Shown here one piece after another: positions 1 through 11,269 of a stretch of 64,000 nt of DNA. The stretch's first letter is position 1, and the number at the start of each line of letters is the position of its first letter. Made by a program: the position numbers and the translations under genes. The notes beneath the pieces are model-generated. The model was not told the DNA's origin. It searched no databases and worked only from the letters and a program-made list of their open reading frames with translations. Source of the stretch: Dastarcus helophoroides (taxonomy: Eukaryota > Arthropoda > Insecta > Coleoptera > Bothrideridae). Location of the stretch: NCBI GenBank assembly GCA_028583605.1, contig CM053325.1, positions 42,831,435 through 42,895,434 on the forward strand. The letters run 5' to 3'.

Positions 1-1277
1 AGGTTTTTGACTTTTTTTTTGAAAATTGTGACTTTCTGTCAGCTTTGATTTTCGATTTTTTTATAATTTTTAAAGGGCGTGACATAACGTAAAAAAGTTG
101 GGCCTCTGATCTACATGAAGTTCGCAAGCATGTCATTGATATTTAAAAAAGCTCAGTAACGCATCAGTTTCAGTGGCAGTTGTTAATTCATTTAATAAAA
201 CATGTGTAAGGTAGTTCATGTGAATAATAAATTTGCTTTCTGAATAGATGAATTAATATACTGTTACACACCGACACGATGGAAAATTTGCGTGCTTTTT
301 AGGTGTTTATTTTGGGTCCAAAAATGAGTGTCCTTGCGATAAAAGGATATGACCTTATATGCTTCAAACTGATTTTGTTTGATAAATTTTTCGTACGTTA
401 CTTCATATGATGAAAGCCCACATTGGCAAGCCATAAAAATTACTGAATAATAATATTGTATGCGATGAAAAAAGTAACAAAGGAAAAATAACACTAACAA
501 ACAACATGTGCTGCCCCAAGCCGTATAAATGACAGATACAAATGAAATAAGGCGAGCTGACAAAAGACAAATGAATTACTATATGTGGAAAGCTACGACA
601 TGGGCTTTTATGCACAAGAGATAATAAGTAACATAAAAAATAAGGAACGACAATGTGAAATTGGAAATCTGGTCACGCTTAAGGGAAAAAAGTTCTGGAC
701 TTTTCCGTTTCGTGCAGAATATATACACCATGATCCAAATTATCATGTCGAACCCAATTTGTTTTATGATTTTTTTTTAATAATTTCCTTTAATGCCCAA
801 ATAAAACATTATATTGCCTGCTCAATTTTAAACTGCGTCTCGAATAAAATGACGATTTTGTATTTAAAGCACACAAGTTCGAAATCTAATTAAACTCTCC
901 GAATTTTATTTGAGGGAAATTCTGTAAATATCTAATTCAATAACAAAAGTACTAATTAAGAGTCGATCAACCTCGGCACGTTTCACAAAGCCAAACGCAC
1001 ATTTTTGTATAAACAATTTGGTAAATTACATTTTGAGTTTATCTTGCGTATCCTTTATATTCACGAGCACAAAAGGGAAAAGACTCCCATAAAAAAAAAA
1101 GTACTTTATGTTCAATACGGATCAGAATTTTAAACAAGGTTGATAAACGAATATTTTGTTGTAAAATTGATTCGCTGGATTCTTAATTATCATCTTTCTT
1201 AGAGTGTAAGAGCCAGAAAAAAATCACTATCAGAGAAATATATTTTAGTTTAAAATGTATATCAACTGAAGTTTAAA
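1..1277. other. A/T-rich DNA without a recognised feature
   Basis: No recognisable gene, RNA gene or repeat terminus was seen. The open frames here are short, mostly lack ATG starts, and match no protein family I know. It ends at the target duplication of the first solo LTR. Confidence 0.5.
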
Positions 1278-1281
1278 TTAT

Positions 1282-1611
1282 TGTTGCGCCTTATCGGTTC
1301 GAAAATTAAAACTTCGTGAAATGTTACACTTTATTTCGGAACACTACAATTATGATTCACTTAACAAGCAGACTATCTAGCCATCATACTATCCGACTAG
1401 CCAACTCCCGACGACCGCGTATTTCTACCCTTCCGGTTTTCTAGAACGGAATCCATGCAGATAAGATTATCGCTTCTGGAAACGTCTCGAGCGCTTATCT
1501 GCCATTTGACTCATTCTTGCGGCCGCTTCCCATTATCAAAAGTTTCTAGAGAGTTTTTTCAACAATCACTAATACAAATTTTATAACTACATTTTGTTAC
1601 ATTATTATGCA
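1282..1611 (-). mobile_element. Solo LTR, copy 1 (oldest looking)
   Basis: A 330-bp block runs from TGTTGCG to TTGTTACA and is flanked by the exact 4-bp duplication TTAT (1278-1281 and 1612-1615). It shares the ordered blocks TTATCGGTTCGAA, CTTATCTGCC, GCGGCCGCTT and TTTCTAGA with the LTRs at 10000, 32006 and 37452. TG...CA ends with a 4-bp duplication fit a Gypsy-type LTR retrotransposon. No internal retrotransposon sequence adjoins it, so it is a recombination-derived solo LTR. The canonical strand is minus, as judged from the TATA box in the other copies. Its own TATA region is degraded and it is the most diverged of the four. Confidence 0.85.
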
Positions 1612-1704
1612 AAATTGGAACGCCTGAGTGCTGTTTTTAATAACATTTTCATGTGCAGGATAAGTCACTGGTGCGGTAAGGCCCCGTCGCTCCTACAATA
1701 ATTT

Positions 1705-1731
1705 TCGGGTACTATCGGGTACTATCGGGTA
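1705..1731. repeat. Short 10-bp tandem repeat
   Basis: The unit GGGTACTATC repeats about two and a half times just upstream of the non-LTR fragment. It may mark the ragged 5' junction of that insertion. Confidence 0.6.
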
Positions 1732-1737
1732 GTAATA

Positions 1738-2555
1738 CCGGAAAGGGAAGTTCAGTTAGTAGAACCAAAAATAGAGAATGGATCAATCTGGTTCACAGAT
1801 GGATCCAAAACAAAGATAAGTACTGGTGCGGGAATAACCAGCAATGAACCAGGGAATGAATTTTACATAAACCTGAGATCTTTGGCAACCATATTTCAGG
1901 CAAAGATTGTGTTGATAAGCTAAAAAACTTGGCACAGCACAACACAGTCATACTTCGATGGGTTGAGGCCCATCGGGGAATTGAAGGAAATGAAAGAGCA
2001 GACCTTCTAGCCAAAAGGGGAGTCGAGTTTCCTCTAGTAAGGCCGGAGCCTACTTGTCTGCTTGCCTACAAAGCGGCAAAAGAGGTAATAAAGGAACTAC
2101 TAAGAAAAGAACACAGCACTCACTGGAGGGGTGTCAACGGTCTGAGGCAATCACGGAAATTCATTGACGGACCATCAGAAAAGAGAGCCACTATTACAAT
2201 TAAGCAAAAATCAGCTAAGGTGGACAGTTGGACTATTTACGGGACACTGTACCCAAATGAAACATCTTACAACAATTTGCGTAAAAGAAAATTCTACTTG
2301 TAGAATGTGTGGAGAGGAAGAAGAGACTCCTTTACATATATTATGCGAATGTTCGGCTCTGGCAAGGGATAGACATTCCAACTTTAAGAATGCTCTGATT
2401 GAACCAAAGACAATAGTGGAGACACCAATAAAGGAGGTTCTGGAATTTTTCAAAAGAACGGGCCTATTATGAGATAATTGTGGGGGGCACAATAAGCGAT
2501 GGCTTCAGTTCTGCAGGGATGACCGACCCCATAGTAATAATAAATAAATAAATAG
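1738..2555 (+). pseudogene. I-like non-LTR retrotransposon 3' end (RNase H, zinc knuckle, TAA tail)
   Basis: This is the 5'-truncated end of a LINE-type retrotransposon. Frame 1 (from about 1759) reads the RNase H start IWFTDGSK, with the first catalytic Asp at 1798-1800, and continues to FQAKI, where the family's FQAE glutamate is replaced by Lys (codon 1903-1905). It stops at TAA 1921. A shifted frame (1929 on) carries HRGIEGNERADLLAKRG, the last RNase H block. A second shift near 2160-2200 is needed to reach GLFTGHC and CRMCGEEEETPLHILCEC, the C-terminal CCHC-like knuckle, ending at TGA after GLL (2470-2472). The short untranslated region ends in TAATAATAAATAAATAAATA, the (TAA)n-type tail of I-clade elements. 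At least two frameshifts, a central deletion and the Glu-to-Lys change show it is dead. A related RNase H-bearing clade (LOA or R1-like) is possible. Confidence 0.85.
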
Positions 2556-4310
2556 CTCCTAAACCTGGGAAGACATTAAAATGAAATTTGCCCAGTGGCG
2601 TACATCTAGAGGGAGCACATTTTAAAATTATTTTTATTTTATTTTACCAATCATATACAGAGTGTTGATATAAACTTACTTTTTTTTTAAAAGAACACCC
2701 TGCATAATTTTACATTTTTGGATAGCCCTATAAAAATGCAGCAATATTATATAAAAGATTTATAGGGGTTTTGATGGTTCGTTTTCCTAATAGAATATCA
2801 TAAATCCGGAAACAGGACGCTGATGCAGTCATTTGTAAACACTCAATATGATGTAGTATTGACCAATTTGCAACAAAAAAAATAATTGATAGTCTTTCAC
2901 TTTCCATAAATCATAAACCTGTTGTCTTATGTTTTTTACTTTTGCAGAGTGAGCGAGGTTTGCAAATTCAAAAATTGCTAACAAATTTAAAATAGAGTGC
3001 CCTATTTTTACCTAATATAAAAAGAAGATAAAATTAGTTTTCCAACAATACCACATTATGTGGGGTTACATTTGATAGTTTTCATACAAATGAACTTTTC
3101 ATTTAAAATTTTTTGGTAATTATTAGATTTGCAAACCTGGATCACTCTGTATAACTAAACCTTATGGTTTATGAAAACTTAAGACTATCAATGATTGCTT
3201 ATGCCGCAAATTGGTTTATACTAAATCATACAGAGTGTTTATAAATAGCTGCATCGGAGTCCTGTTTTAGCATTTAGGAGCCTCTACTAGGAAAGTAACC
3301 CATCAAAAGCTCCATAAACCCGAAATTATTTTGCTGCATTTTCATCGGGCTATTTAAATATGCAAAAATATACAGGGTGTTCTATTAAAAAAACAAGTTT
3401 ATGTCAACACTCAGTATATGATCAGTGCAATAAAATGAAAATAATTTTAAAATGTGCCCCCTATAGATGTTCGTTACTGGAAAAAATTTCATTTTAATAT
3501 CTTTTTAGACTTCCGAAAGTTTTTATGTAAACGATCTTATAAAATACATATTTTTAATTATCAATTTTTCGGGCACCCACTTAAGTATCTGCTCAGTTTC
3601 AATTATTATTTACGAATGTTAACAATTTGTTTAAAAGTTAAAGATACCAGATATTTATTTAATTGGTAATAATTACAAATAATCCTAGCTGTGTTTACCA
3701 AAAACTTAAAAATTAAAGAAAATTAATTTAAAAGTTAATTTGCATGAAATCTATAAAAAGAAACTCCACGTAATTGGTATTATTAGAAAAGTAATATTAT
3801 CTTATCTTATTCTTTTCATATTAGGTAATAAAATTAGACCATTCTACTTAAAATTTTTTAGTAATTCTTGGATTTGCAAGCCTCCATCACTCTGTATAAC
3901 TAAAGAATATAAAACAACATTTTAATGGTTTATGGAAACTAAAAGACTAACAATGACTGCTTATGTCGCAAATTGGTTAATGCTATATCACAATGAGTGT
4001 TTACAAATGACTGCATCCTGTCTCCAGATTTATGATTCCCTATTAGGAAAACGACCCATCAAAAACCCTGTAAATTCTGCATTATTTTGCTGCATTTTTA
4101 TAGGGCTATCCAAATATGTAAAAATATACAGAGTGTTTCATTTAAAAAAAGTAAGTTTATATCAACACTCTGTATATGATTGGTACAGAAAATGAAAATA
4201 ATTTTAAAATGTGCTCCCTATAGATGTACACCACAGGGTAAATTTGCATTTTCATATCTTTTCAGGCTTAGGAGCTATCTTCCGTCCACGCACTAATGGC
4301 GGACCCTGTA
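2556..4310. mobile_element. Long inverted-repeat DNA element, copy 1 (left end lost)
   Basis: A 1.75-kb non-autonomous element that is the partner of the copy at 37219-39367. The right end reads ACGCACTAATGGCGGACCCTG followed by TA. The left end is cut at AGCTCCTAAACC, directly after the TAA tail of the I-like element. The ends are inverted repeats: GGGAGCACATTTTAAAATT on the left against AATTTTAAAATGTGCTCCC on the right. Internally, blocks containing CAGAGTGTT and CAAATTGGTT recur in direct and inverted order. TACAGGG-type termini and TA flanks suggest a Tc1/mariner-type origin. The 62-87 codon frames inside are chance readings of the repeat and do not hold between copies. Confidence 0.75.
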
Positions 4311-5069
4311 TTTTAACATATTAGGGTGTTATACATAATGCCAATTAAATAGATACCAAACAGTAGGGGTTTGCGATTAATAATTCGTGAGATATTTAGA
4401 AAGCTCATGAAATTTGAGCCAAATGTGGAAGTTCGATTTTGTTTTTATTGCAGATTATTACAGTACATCCTTTTTTTAAAAACAATGTGTAATTTCATTT
4501 AAATAACACTTTGTTGTTGCCATGAAAAAATCTTTTTTATGCTGAAATGTAAATTTTACAGGGGAGCAGAAAACTACATCGTCGCTGCAGTGGAAAAATC
4601 TTCTATATGCACCTCCTTAGGAAAATAGGTTTTTTTTCGTAATTTTATCTTTCCAAATAAATATGTTTTTTGCCACTGATGGAAGAAAAGCAAGTATTTT
4701 TCCCGCAATAAAATCGTGTTTATGCCTAGTTAGTATCTACCAAAATTGAAAAAAATATTTTGATCAGTTTCATAGTATTTAGGCAAAAACTATTCTTTTT
4801 TTAATTTTCAAGGCCCTGTAACTTAAAAATAAAGCTATGTGATGTAAACTTTTTTTCTTAAAATCACTCGTTCCTTAAGTAGGAGCACCTTATTTTCAAA
4901 CATCCAGTTTATTATTATTACTATTACTTTTAATAAAGATCACAATTTTTTAATAGGTAAACTTTTTTATATATATTGTTAGCTAAACATTCCATATATT
5001 TTTATTTAATTTCACTCACTGTAACTGCAATCCTAGGTTTTTGGATTTTTAATGCTCCAGGCACTCCAC
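4311..5069. other. A/T-rich spacer, nothing recognised
   Basis: Homopolymer-rich DNA without a recognisable reading frame, element end or RNA gene. Confidence 0.5.
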
Positions 5070-5305
5070 TAGTAATTGTACAGTATAAAAATACGTCCAT
5101 TTGACAGATTCTATGGCCTAATTTTAAATTTAAAAGTAACATTCGTCCTTATTACCGCCGTGATTGGTTGATTTCATATCCACACTAGTGTGAATATGAA
5201 TTATGTATATCCGTTCAGTAGATTGATATGGCCTACCTATTCCACTCGCAACTTGTAAAGAAAACAGTAAATATATAAGTGGGAGTGGAAGAAGGTTATT
5301 TCTCT
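5070..5305 (+). repeat. Diverged fragment of the 577-bp repeat family
   Basis: It contains CCGTGATTGGTTGATTTC, ATATCCACACTAGTGTG, ATATCCGTTCAGTAGA, CTGTAAAG-like text and GGGAGTGGAA in the same order as the right part of the tandem unit at 22830-22995. It also carries a decayed half of the palindrome found there. This is an older dispersed copy of the same repeat. Confidence 0.65.
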
Positions 5306-6690
5306 AACAATTTAGAGCTTTTAATAATAGCTTATGAAATAAAATGTCCCAATAAAATAATAAAAATAAAATGTTAATCCAGGGGTTACCTTCTTTATAC
5401 TTCACTCCAATATATCTTATTGCCTCAGACTGCTTATTAACGAACAAAATTGTGGCAATCAAGAAAAGTTTGTCGTCTGAAAGCTACAGAAATTTCAGAT
5501 TAACGAAATGTCAGTCAAATAGTCCGCTGACTTCAATTTCACGCCAATATTGCTCTTGTGTCTCTTTTCAGGCATTCCGTCATGGAGTTTTGGCAATCTC
5601 GAACCTTAATTTATATAAAATTCGACCTTAACCCCGAATACATCTGTTATCAAGGATCTATAGAATGCTTCGCAAATTAAAGCATTTCCGTCGGAATTGA
5701 ATTGTGTAGGTATTTGTTCTTGACTTCAAAGACCAATATTTATTCAGGAAGTAATAATTAATTTGTAGATCTAGGGTCATTCCCGCCGAAACGACTAAAT
5801 CGGTACTTTTGAAGTTCATATATCAAGCTGGTTTATTTTTATCATCATTGTAAAAAAATCTAACTCTCTTAATTTGTAATTTTTGGCATAGGAACAGCGG
5901 CATCAAAGTAGAAGAAAATTAATTAATATAAGATATTTGAACAAATTGTTGAAATAATGTCCAAAAGAGAAAATGAACTGAATAAATTAAAGAAGTTATT
6001 TATGGAAATAAGTATAAATTGTCAGGATTTATGAGACAAGGCTTGATAAGATCTGTTTAAAAAATACTAGGCGAAGGTTTTTTACCCTGCTGGTACTTCA
6101 TGATTACATTACATACTGCAATAAAAAATAACTTAAAGAAACACTTTAGAAAAATTTTACTAGGACATACATAACTTCGTGGTATTAGTTTTACTTCAAA
6201 GGGACGGACACATGCAAGACTCACTGAATTTGGAGTGTCCTGACTGATAGTGCAACCGCAGTTTTTTAGTGTGAAAGAACACCATTTCATTTAAAAGCAC
6301 TCGTTTTTTAATCGCGTTTGTTAAGTCGGGGATCACAAAACCATTACAAAAGCTGTGATTTATTAGGTGTGTAGTATACGATATTTCACCGTCTACTAAA
6401 ACTAATAATAAAACTAGATTCAAGAAGCACATTGCCTACTTTCGATAATACATATAATGAAAAGGAGAAATCAGGTGTCTATTGCCCAAAACTGCGATTG
6501 ATAATTCAAAATTGTTAAGAGCTGTTACTAATAACAACTGTTGAGAATAAAAAATTGAAAATAATCGATTTTTGCGCCGTATTGAGTAGAATGCAAAACA
6601 TCTATTTCTTAAGAAATCGAATACCGAATAATCAATTTTCGTTTAATCAACTTATTTCAAAGTTTCCAAAGCTTTTCTTGCTTTAAATCA
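5306..6690. other. Unassigned A/T-rich DNA
   Basis: Short overlapping frames at 5371-5631 and 6057-6432 show no motif, good start context or conserved composition. I see no supported feature. Confidence 0.5.
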
Positions 6691-8752
6691 TTTCCTGAAT
6701 CGGAGACCCTTGCTTATTATTATTTTTTAGATATTATTATTATGATTTCATAATTCTGAATTTAAATTTGGATAATACCTCGAAGTTAAATTTAAAAAAA
6801 AATTTAAAATTAAGCCAAAATTTTATGAAAAAAATAGATATTTCTAAGAGGAGTAAAAATTTCAACTTTCAAGGCTATATTGATGAGTAAAAAGCAAGAA
6901 ATGCAAAATTGGATTTGAAAATTTGAAATTAAGTTCCAAATTTGAAGAAAAAAAAATGATTTTATAAAAAACTTCAACACCTTAAATCCGATGATAAAAT
7001 TTAGGTTTTAATTTTGATATTTTCCATTTTTCTCGAAATTTCAAGCTTATAAATGGAAATAAAAAATGAAATATTCCGATTTAATGATAAGTTATTTGTT
7101 GAAATGTTGGTTTTTTTCGCTCAAAATTCCGAGATGAAATTTTACTGTTCCCGAAAAATTTCGACTTTCAATTCAAAATTTCACTTAAGAAAAAATTTCT
7201 AGTTTTTTCCGAATGCTCGTCTTAAAATTGTTTATTTTAATAAATTTTGAGTTTTTTCTGTTTTAAATTAATTTTCAAAATTTTGTTTTGTTTTCTCTGA
7301 ATCTATGCTATAACAAATTTCTTATTTTAGGTTTAAAATATTAATCGTATTTTTGCAAATGATAGATGTTTTTTAGAAAATTGGGAATTTTTTCTTGAAA
7401 TCTTGGTTTTTTTAATTTGCCACTCTAAATATCGAGGTTGAAGTTAAACTTGAAATAAACTCGAAATTTTGACTTTAAATTCAAATTTCTTACTTATATC
7501 CTAAAAACGCAGAAACTAAGATTGTTAAGATTTTTAATAATTACCTAAATTTACAATTATTTTTAATTTTGACATTTCCTGAAATTTAAACCCCAACTTT
7601 TACGTATATTTTTTCTTAATTTTTCAATTCAATCAAGTCAAACAGGTCAAAATTTCTAGAAATTTTTCTCTGCTTTTTTTTTAAAAATTGCTACTCAAGT
7701 TAGGTGAAATAAAACTTGTAATTCAATAATTTATCTTCTAATATTGAAATTTCAAACCTAAAATTAAACTTGACACATCTCGAGCAAAAATGTATATTTT
7801 AAAAAATGTTGCAACTTTTATTCCAATCACGAAAATTCCAAATTTTTATATTGACATTCTGGCTTTAAATTTGAAAGTTGACGAAAAATCCTAAAATTGA
7901 AGTTTCAGGATTTTTTTTAGTTTCTTCTTGTTATTGTAGCATTTTTCTTGAAACATTTAATTAAAAGGCACTGATAAATGTTAAGAGTCGGTGAGGACCA
8001 TTTTTTTTATTTCAAAGAATATATAAGGCATCATATAATTAGACCAAACTCTTTTTATTTGCCAATCAAAAATTTGCCAACTTTTTTTTAAGCCGTGAAA
8101 ATTTAATTTGCCTAGTGGGCGGTATAAAGATTTAGTTGCTTAAAAATGTACAAAAGTGGGTGGTGGACAAAAAATGGTTGACTACTCCTATCTAAATTTT
8201 TTTAAAGTTCAGAAATTTCACTTGAAGCTTAAAATTTCTAAATAACACTTTTTTAATTCAAAGTCGAAAATTTAGGAAGAAAATTGAACATTTCCTGATT
8301 AAAATCGAAATTTCCAAATATAATTAATAAATCAAAAGTTTTAGGAAATTTAGATTTGTTTACTCTCGAATTTAGAACGAAAATTTTAAGTAAAGGGTTT
8401 AAACATTTCAGACTTTAACTTCGTATTTTTAGAAAACTGTTTACGTTTGGGGAAGAATGCAAAATTTATAAAAGTTTAAAATTTAGTTTAAAAATTGAAT
8501 TATTCTTCAAGGTGGAAAATGTAAAAATGTTAAATAAAATCACTAAAAATAAACCTAAAAATTTAATTTGAAATTTTCAGAAAATAGTTAATGAATTTGA
8601 ATTTGCTTCAAAGATTTCATGAATTTTTATGCTGAAATTTCAGAATATTACTGAAAATAAAAAAACAAGAAAATTTAAAAATCAAACTCTAAATTTTTAG
8701 AGAAATGTCAATTTTTCTGTGAAAATCTTAAAATTATATTCGACTCCTAAAA
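6691..8752. repeat. Degenerate AAATTTTGA / TCAAAATTT low-complexity tract
   Basis: About 2 kb built almost entirely from variants of AAATTTTGA, GAAATTTC and their complements, with A or T runs between. There is no strict period, but the motif recurs roughly every 15-25 bases. The same texture appears at 11.9-13.6, 18.3-18.7, 24.4-26.6, 28.7-30.6, 31.4-32.8, 35.0-36.0, 51.5-52.4 and 61.9-63.8 kb. No coding sequence is seen in it. Confidence 0.6.
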
Positions 8753-9058
8753 AATGAAATATAAATCTTGTCCACTGAAACCAAAAAAGATTAAAAAACA
8801 CAACAGAGGTAGCTCTAACGCGTTTTGATAGCCACTCTTCAGAGAGATACTAACACCTAATCCTAAAATTAACCCTTATATACTAACAATATTCACTTCA
8901 CAGAGATCTCTCTGTTAAAAATAGTTAGGCCTAATAGATTTAGATATAGATACTGCTACGTGTATGATTAGTTGCTTATGCGCGTTCGGATGCGGTCGAT
9001 CTACGAAGTGAATATTCTTAATATATAAGGGTTAATTTTAGGATTAAGTGTTAGTATC
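8753..9058 (-). mobile_element. Penelope-like terminal repeats (copy A), inverted pair, left part
   Basis: The left half (8753-8898) is the reverse complement of the PLE terminal sequence seen at 19561-19690: complement of a tail with ACAAGATTT, then AAACACAACA, then a decayed hammerhead-like core in which the CTGAAGA hairpin is partly deleted, then CCTAATCCTAAAATTAACCC. From about 8899, CTCTGTTAAAAATAGTTA begins the same terminal region in the opposite orientation. It runs to GTTAGTATC (9050-9058) and is then interrupted by the 1.7-kb THAP-bearing insertion. It resumes at 10767. No PLE coding sequence survives between the two arms, so this copy is a terminal-repeat remnant. Confidence 0.75.
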
Positions 9059-9417
9059 ATAAAAAAAATAAAATAGAGATTTCTCTAATTTAGAAAACGC
9101 GGGACCATAAATTTTAGAAACGATGGCACACGCAAAAGCGCTGCTGTCCAGGGCGTTGTCATTTACTGATGCGCAGTTGATTGTTTTGTTTACATTTTAC
9201 ATTTTCGGTTCTTTGTTAAGATTTGTATTTAATGTTTGTCTTTTTTTTCAGTGAAGTAGTTTTTTTTTTTAGGATTATAGTGTTTTTTAGAAGAATTGTG
9301 TTAAATATTTAGTTTTGATTTTAATAAACATTTCATTTGATTTTTGGTAGGTGAAAATAAGTTTTTTTAGTAAAACTGTTCAATCCAAAATAAATATTTA
9401 CAGGCAAACTCATTAAA

Positions 9418-9576
9418 ATGTCTAAAAAAAATGCCTGTTGCGTTCCAGATTGTTTGGATAAATTATCCAAGAGGCATCGATTTCCGAAAAATAATCCGGA
9501 ATTATTCACTGAATGGGTAAATAGGGTGAGATCTTTACGTCTTTTCGGCCTCGATGCGGCAAAAATCAATTTTTAG
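9418..9576 (+). pseudogene. THAP-type zinc finger exon remnant
   Basis: A 52-codon ATG frame reads MSKKNACCVPDC near the start, then KRHRFPKN and LFTEWVNRV. This order, Cys-x(2-4)-Cys, then a RFP block, then a conserved Trp, is the N-terminal half of a C2CH THAP DNA-binding domain. The frame stops at TAG (9574-9576) just where the domain should continue. The following codons (YVNQQRQ) lack the expected Cys-x2-His. A good splice acceptor, TATTTACAG, lies at about 9395-9403, fifteen bases before the ATG, so this looks like an internal first coding exon. THAP domains occur in P-element transposases and in host regulators; the surrounding target duplication favours the former. Confidence 0.65.
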
Positions 9577-9674
9577 TATGTAAATCAGCAAAGACAGATT
9601 GGGTTACTAGTTTTGGAAATCATCAACAGTGAAATTTTTAAGTTTATAACTTTGTAATACTTTCATATTTAAGG

Positions 9675-9832
9675 GTGCGTTTAGATTAGACACTTTATTC
9701 CGTATATTTCTATCCGATATAAGTGTCCTAGACTTATCTACACAGATGGGACGAGATAACTTCTCTCAGCATAGTTGAGACTTGTGTCAGAGAGAAATGT
9801 ACGGAATAAAGTGTCTAGTGTAAACGCACCGT
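9675..9832. mobile_element. PIF/Harbinger-like MITE, short copy
   Basis: About 158 bp with terminal inverted repeats: GGGTGCGTTTAGATTAGACA on the left against TGTCTAGTGTAAACGCACCG on the right. The repeats continue through ACTTTATTCCGTA. Flanks are TAA on both sides, a 3-bp TWA-type duplication typical of PIF/Harbinger elements. It is the same family as the larger element at 58148-58572. It is non-coding. Confidence 0.75.
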
Positions 9833-9999
9833 AAAATTATTTATTTATAACTGTCAGAAAAATAAAATAAATATAAAAAAACTCGTGAAAAAAGCAGTTT
9901 TACTAAACTTGTACTGTTTTAAGTTGTTCGCTTGCTGTGCTCGCTCTTACTCAAATGTTACATTCATTTAGTAAAACTTTTTACATTCGTTTAATATAC

Positions 10000-10373
10000 T
10001 GTTACGTGCGTTATCGGTTCGAATTGATACACGTGATAGATTATACCCACTTTATTACTGAATTAACTCGGCACACTTGACTGAACAGTAACTCACTAAT
10101 TATTTACTAATTGCTAACCAACTTATTGCACTTGCTTCTAACTGACTGACTCGAGGGAAAACTGACCGCCTTTTTATAATTTCGGCCCGCGGCTTCCAGA
10201 ATTTTCGGCAGATAAGGCTTATCGAATGCCGAAATTTCTGGAACGCTTATCTGCCGTTTGTTTCGTTATCGCGGCCGCTTTCCCCTTATCAGAACCTTCT
10301 AGAAACTTTTTTTATTTACTAAATTCTACAATTCTATTCTAAATCCTATTTCATCTATTTACATTGCGTTACA
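10000..10373 (-). mobile_element. Solo LTR, copy 2
   Basis: A 374-bp LTR, TGTTACGTGCG to CATTGCGTTACA, with the exact 4-bp duplication ATAC (9996-9999 and 10374-10377). Read on the minus strand it has TATAAAAAGGCGGTCAG (TATA box complement at 10171-10178), then the transcribed repeat region, then a polyadenylation signal near its end. It is very close to copy 4 (37452-37812). It lies inside the THAP-bearing insertion, so it is younger than that insertion. Confidence 0.9.
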
Positions 10374-10766
10374 ATACTCTTAGTCATTTCAAATTTGACC
10401 GCAAAAAGATTACTTTTTGCTAATAATGTTAACTGTTTTGATTATCTGTTTCAATATTATTACTGTATGTACCACTCATAATTATATGTAACAAAATTAT
10501 TACTTTGATGTATAAATCCATTGGTTAATGTTATTTATATTTTTGAAAATAAATCATATTTTTTACAATTTGTTTATTTGGATTAATTTCCAATCCATAA
10601 ATTTTGTTAAAGTGTAAAAACTAAATGAATTAATATATAAATCGTTCGAATTTGGCGCTCCCGTCATTTTAGTTAGGATGTCGTCCGCATGGGGCGCTGG
10701 CTGGCAAAATTTGGTTCATGCGCATAGCGTTGCTGTTTCCCCTCTATTATACTTTTCTTCTTTCTC

Positions 10767-10925
10767 GTTAGTATCTGTCTGAAGGTAATAGCTTGGCTAT
10801 CGAAACGCGTTAGAGCAAACTCTGTTGTGTTTTTTAATCTTTCTTGGGGAACAAGATTTGTATTTCAATTTTTGAAGATAACCAAGGACCATTCAGTTCC
10901 ACAAAAAAATATTCAACTTATTTCA
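10767..10925 (+). mobile_element. Penelope-like terminal repeat (copy A), right part
   Basis: Continues the PLE terminus interrupted at 9058. It has a hammerhead-like core at 10779-10805 (CTGAAGG, stem GATAGC-like TAATAGC with GCTATC, then GAAA), then GTTGTGTTTTTTAATCTTTC, ACAAGATTTGTATTTCAA and the end CAAGGACCATTCAGTTCCAC, followed by an A-run. The end matches PLE copy B (19690) and, inverted, copy C (34850). Confidence 0.75.
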
Positions 10926-11002
10926 TAACTATTATACTTTATTAACGATTAAAAAGCAACAGATATTAAAAATTTCACAATGTTTCGATAAATATGTGCA
11001 TT

Positions 11003-11052
11003 TGGTTATACCAGCAATTTCTGGTATAACAAAAAAATTGCTGGTATAACCG
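11003..11052. repeat. Small inverted/direct repeat of GGTATAAC
   Basis: GGTTATACCAGCAATTT and ATTGCTGGTATAACC form an inverted pair, with another GGTATAAC between them. It is isolated and of unknown origin. Confidence 0.5.
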
Positions 11053-11269
11053 CCGATAATGCAGTATTTTCAAAAGTTTCGGCTTTAATGCAATGTTAGT
11101 TCTTTGTTTTTTCGAAATATATATTTTAATCTTTAAAATTGGACCTTCTATCTCGAAATTTAAAGTTTAAACTTGTGTCTAAACTTGTAAAGCTAAAGTT
11201 TAAAAACGAACAATCTTAAATAAAATTTTAAAGTTCCTTTTTGAGTTTTTTTAGTAACTACCAAACAAA

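Larger units (their letters stand above)
9059..10766 (+). mobile_element. P-like non-autonomous DNA transposon carrying a THAP-like exon
   Basis: A 1708-bp insertion splits PLE copy A and is bracketed by GTTAGTATC (9050-9058 and 10767-10775). That is an 8- or 9-bp target duplication, depending on where the ends are drawn. The termini are weakly inverted A-rich stretches with AATAGAG near both ends (9071-9080 on plus; the complement CTCTATTATAC at 10742-10752). An 8-bp duplication plus a THAP-like N-terminal exon is the combination expected of a P-type transposon. No transposase catalytic domain is visible. The body contains two later insertions: a MITE (9675-9832) and a solo LTR (10000-10373). 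A hAT with an unrelated captured exon is the alternative. Confidence 0.55.

Noticed and set aside
585..893. 102-codon frame
   Set aside because: It starts at GTG with no upstream ATG in frame, has a low-complexity end and no recognised motif. Too weak to call.
9333..9569. 78-codon minus-strand frame
   Set aside because: Antisense shadow of the THAP-like exon.
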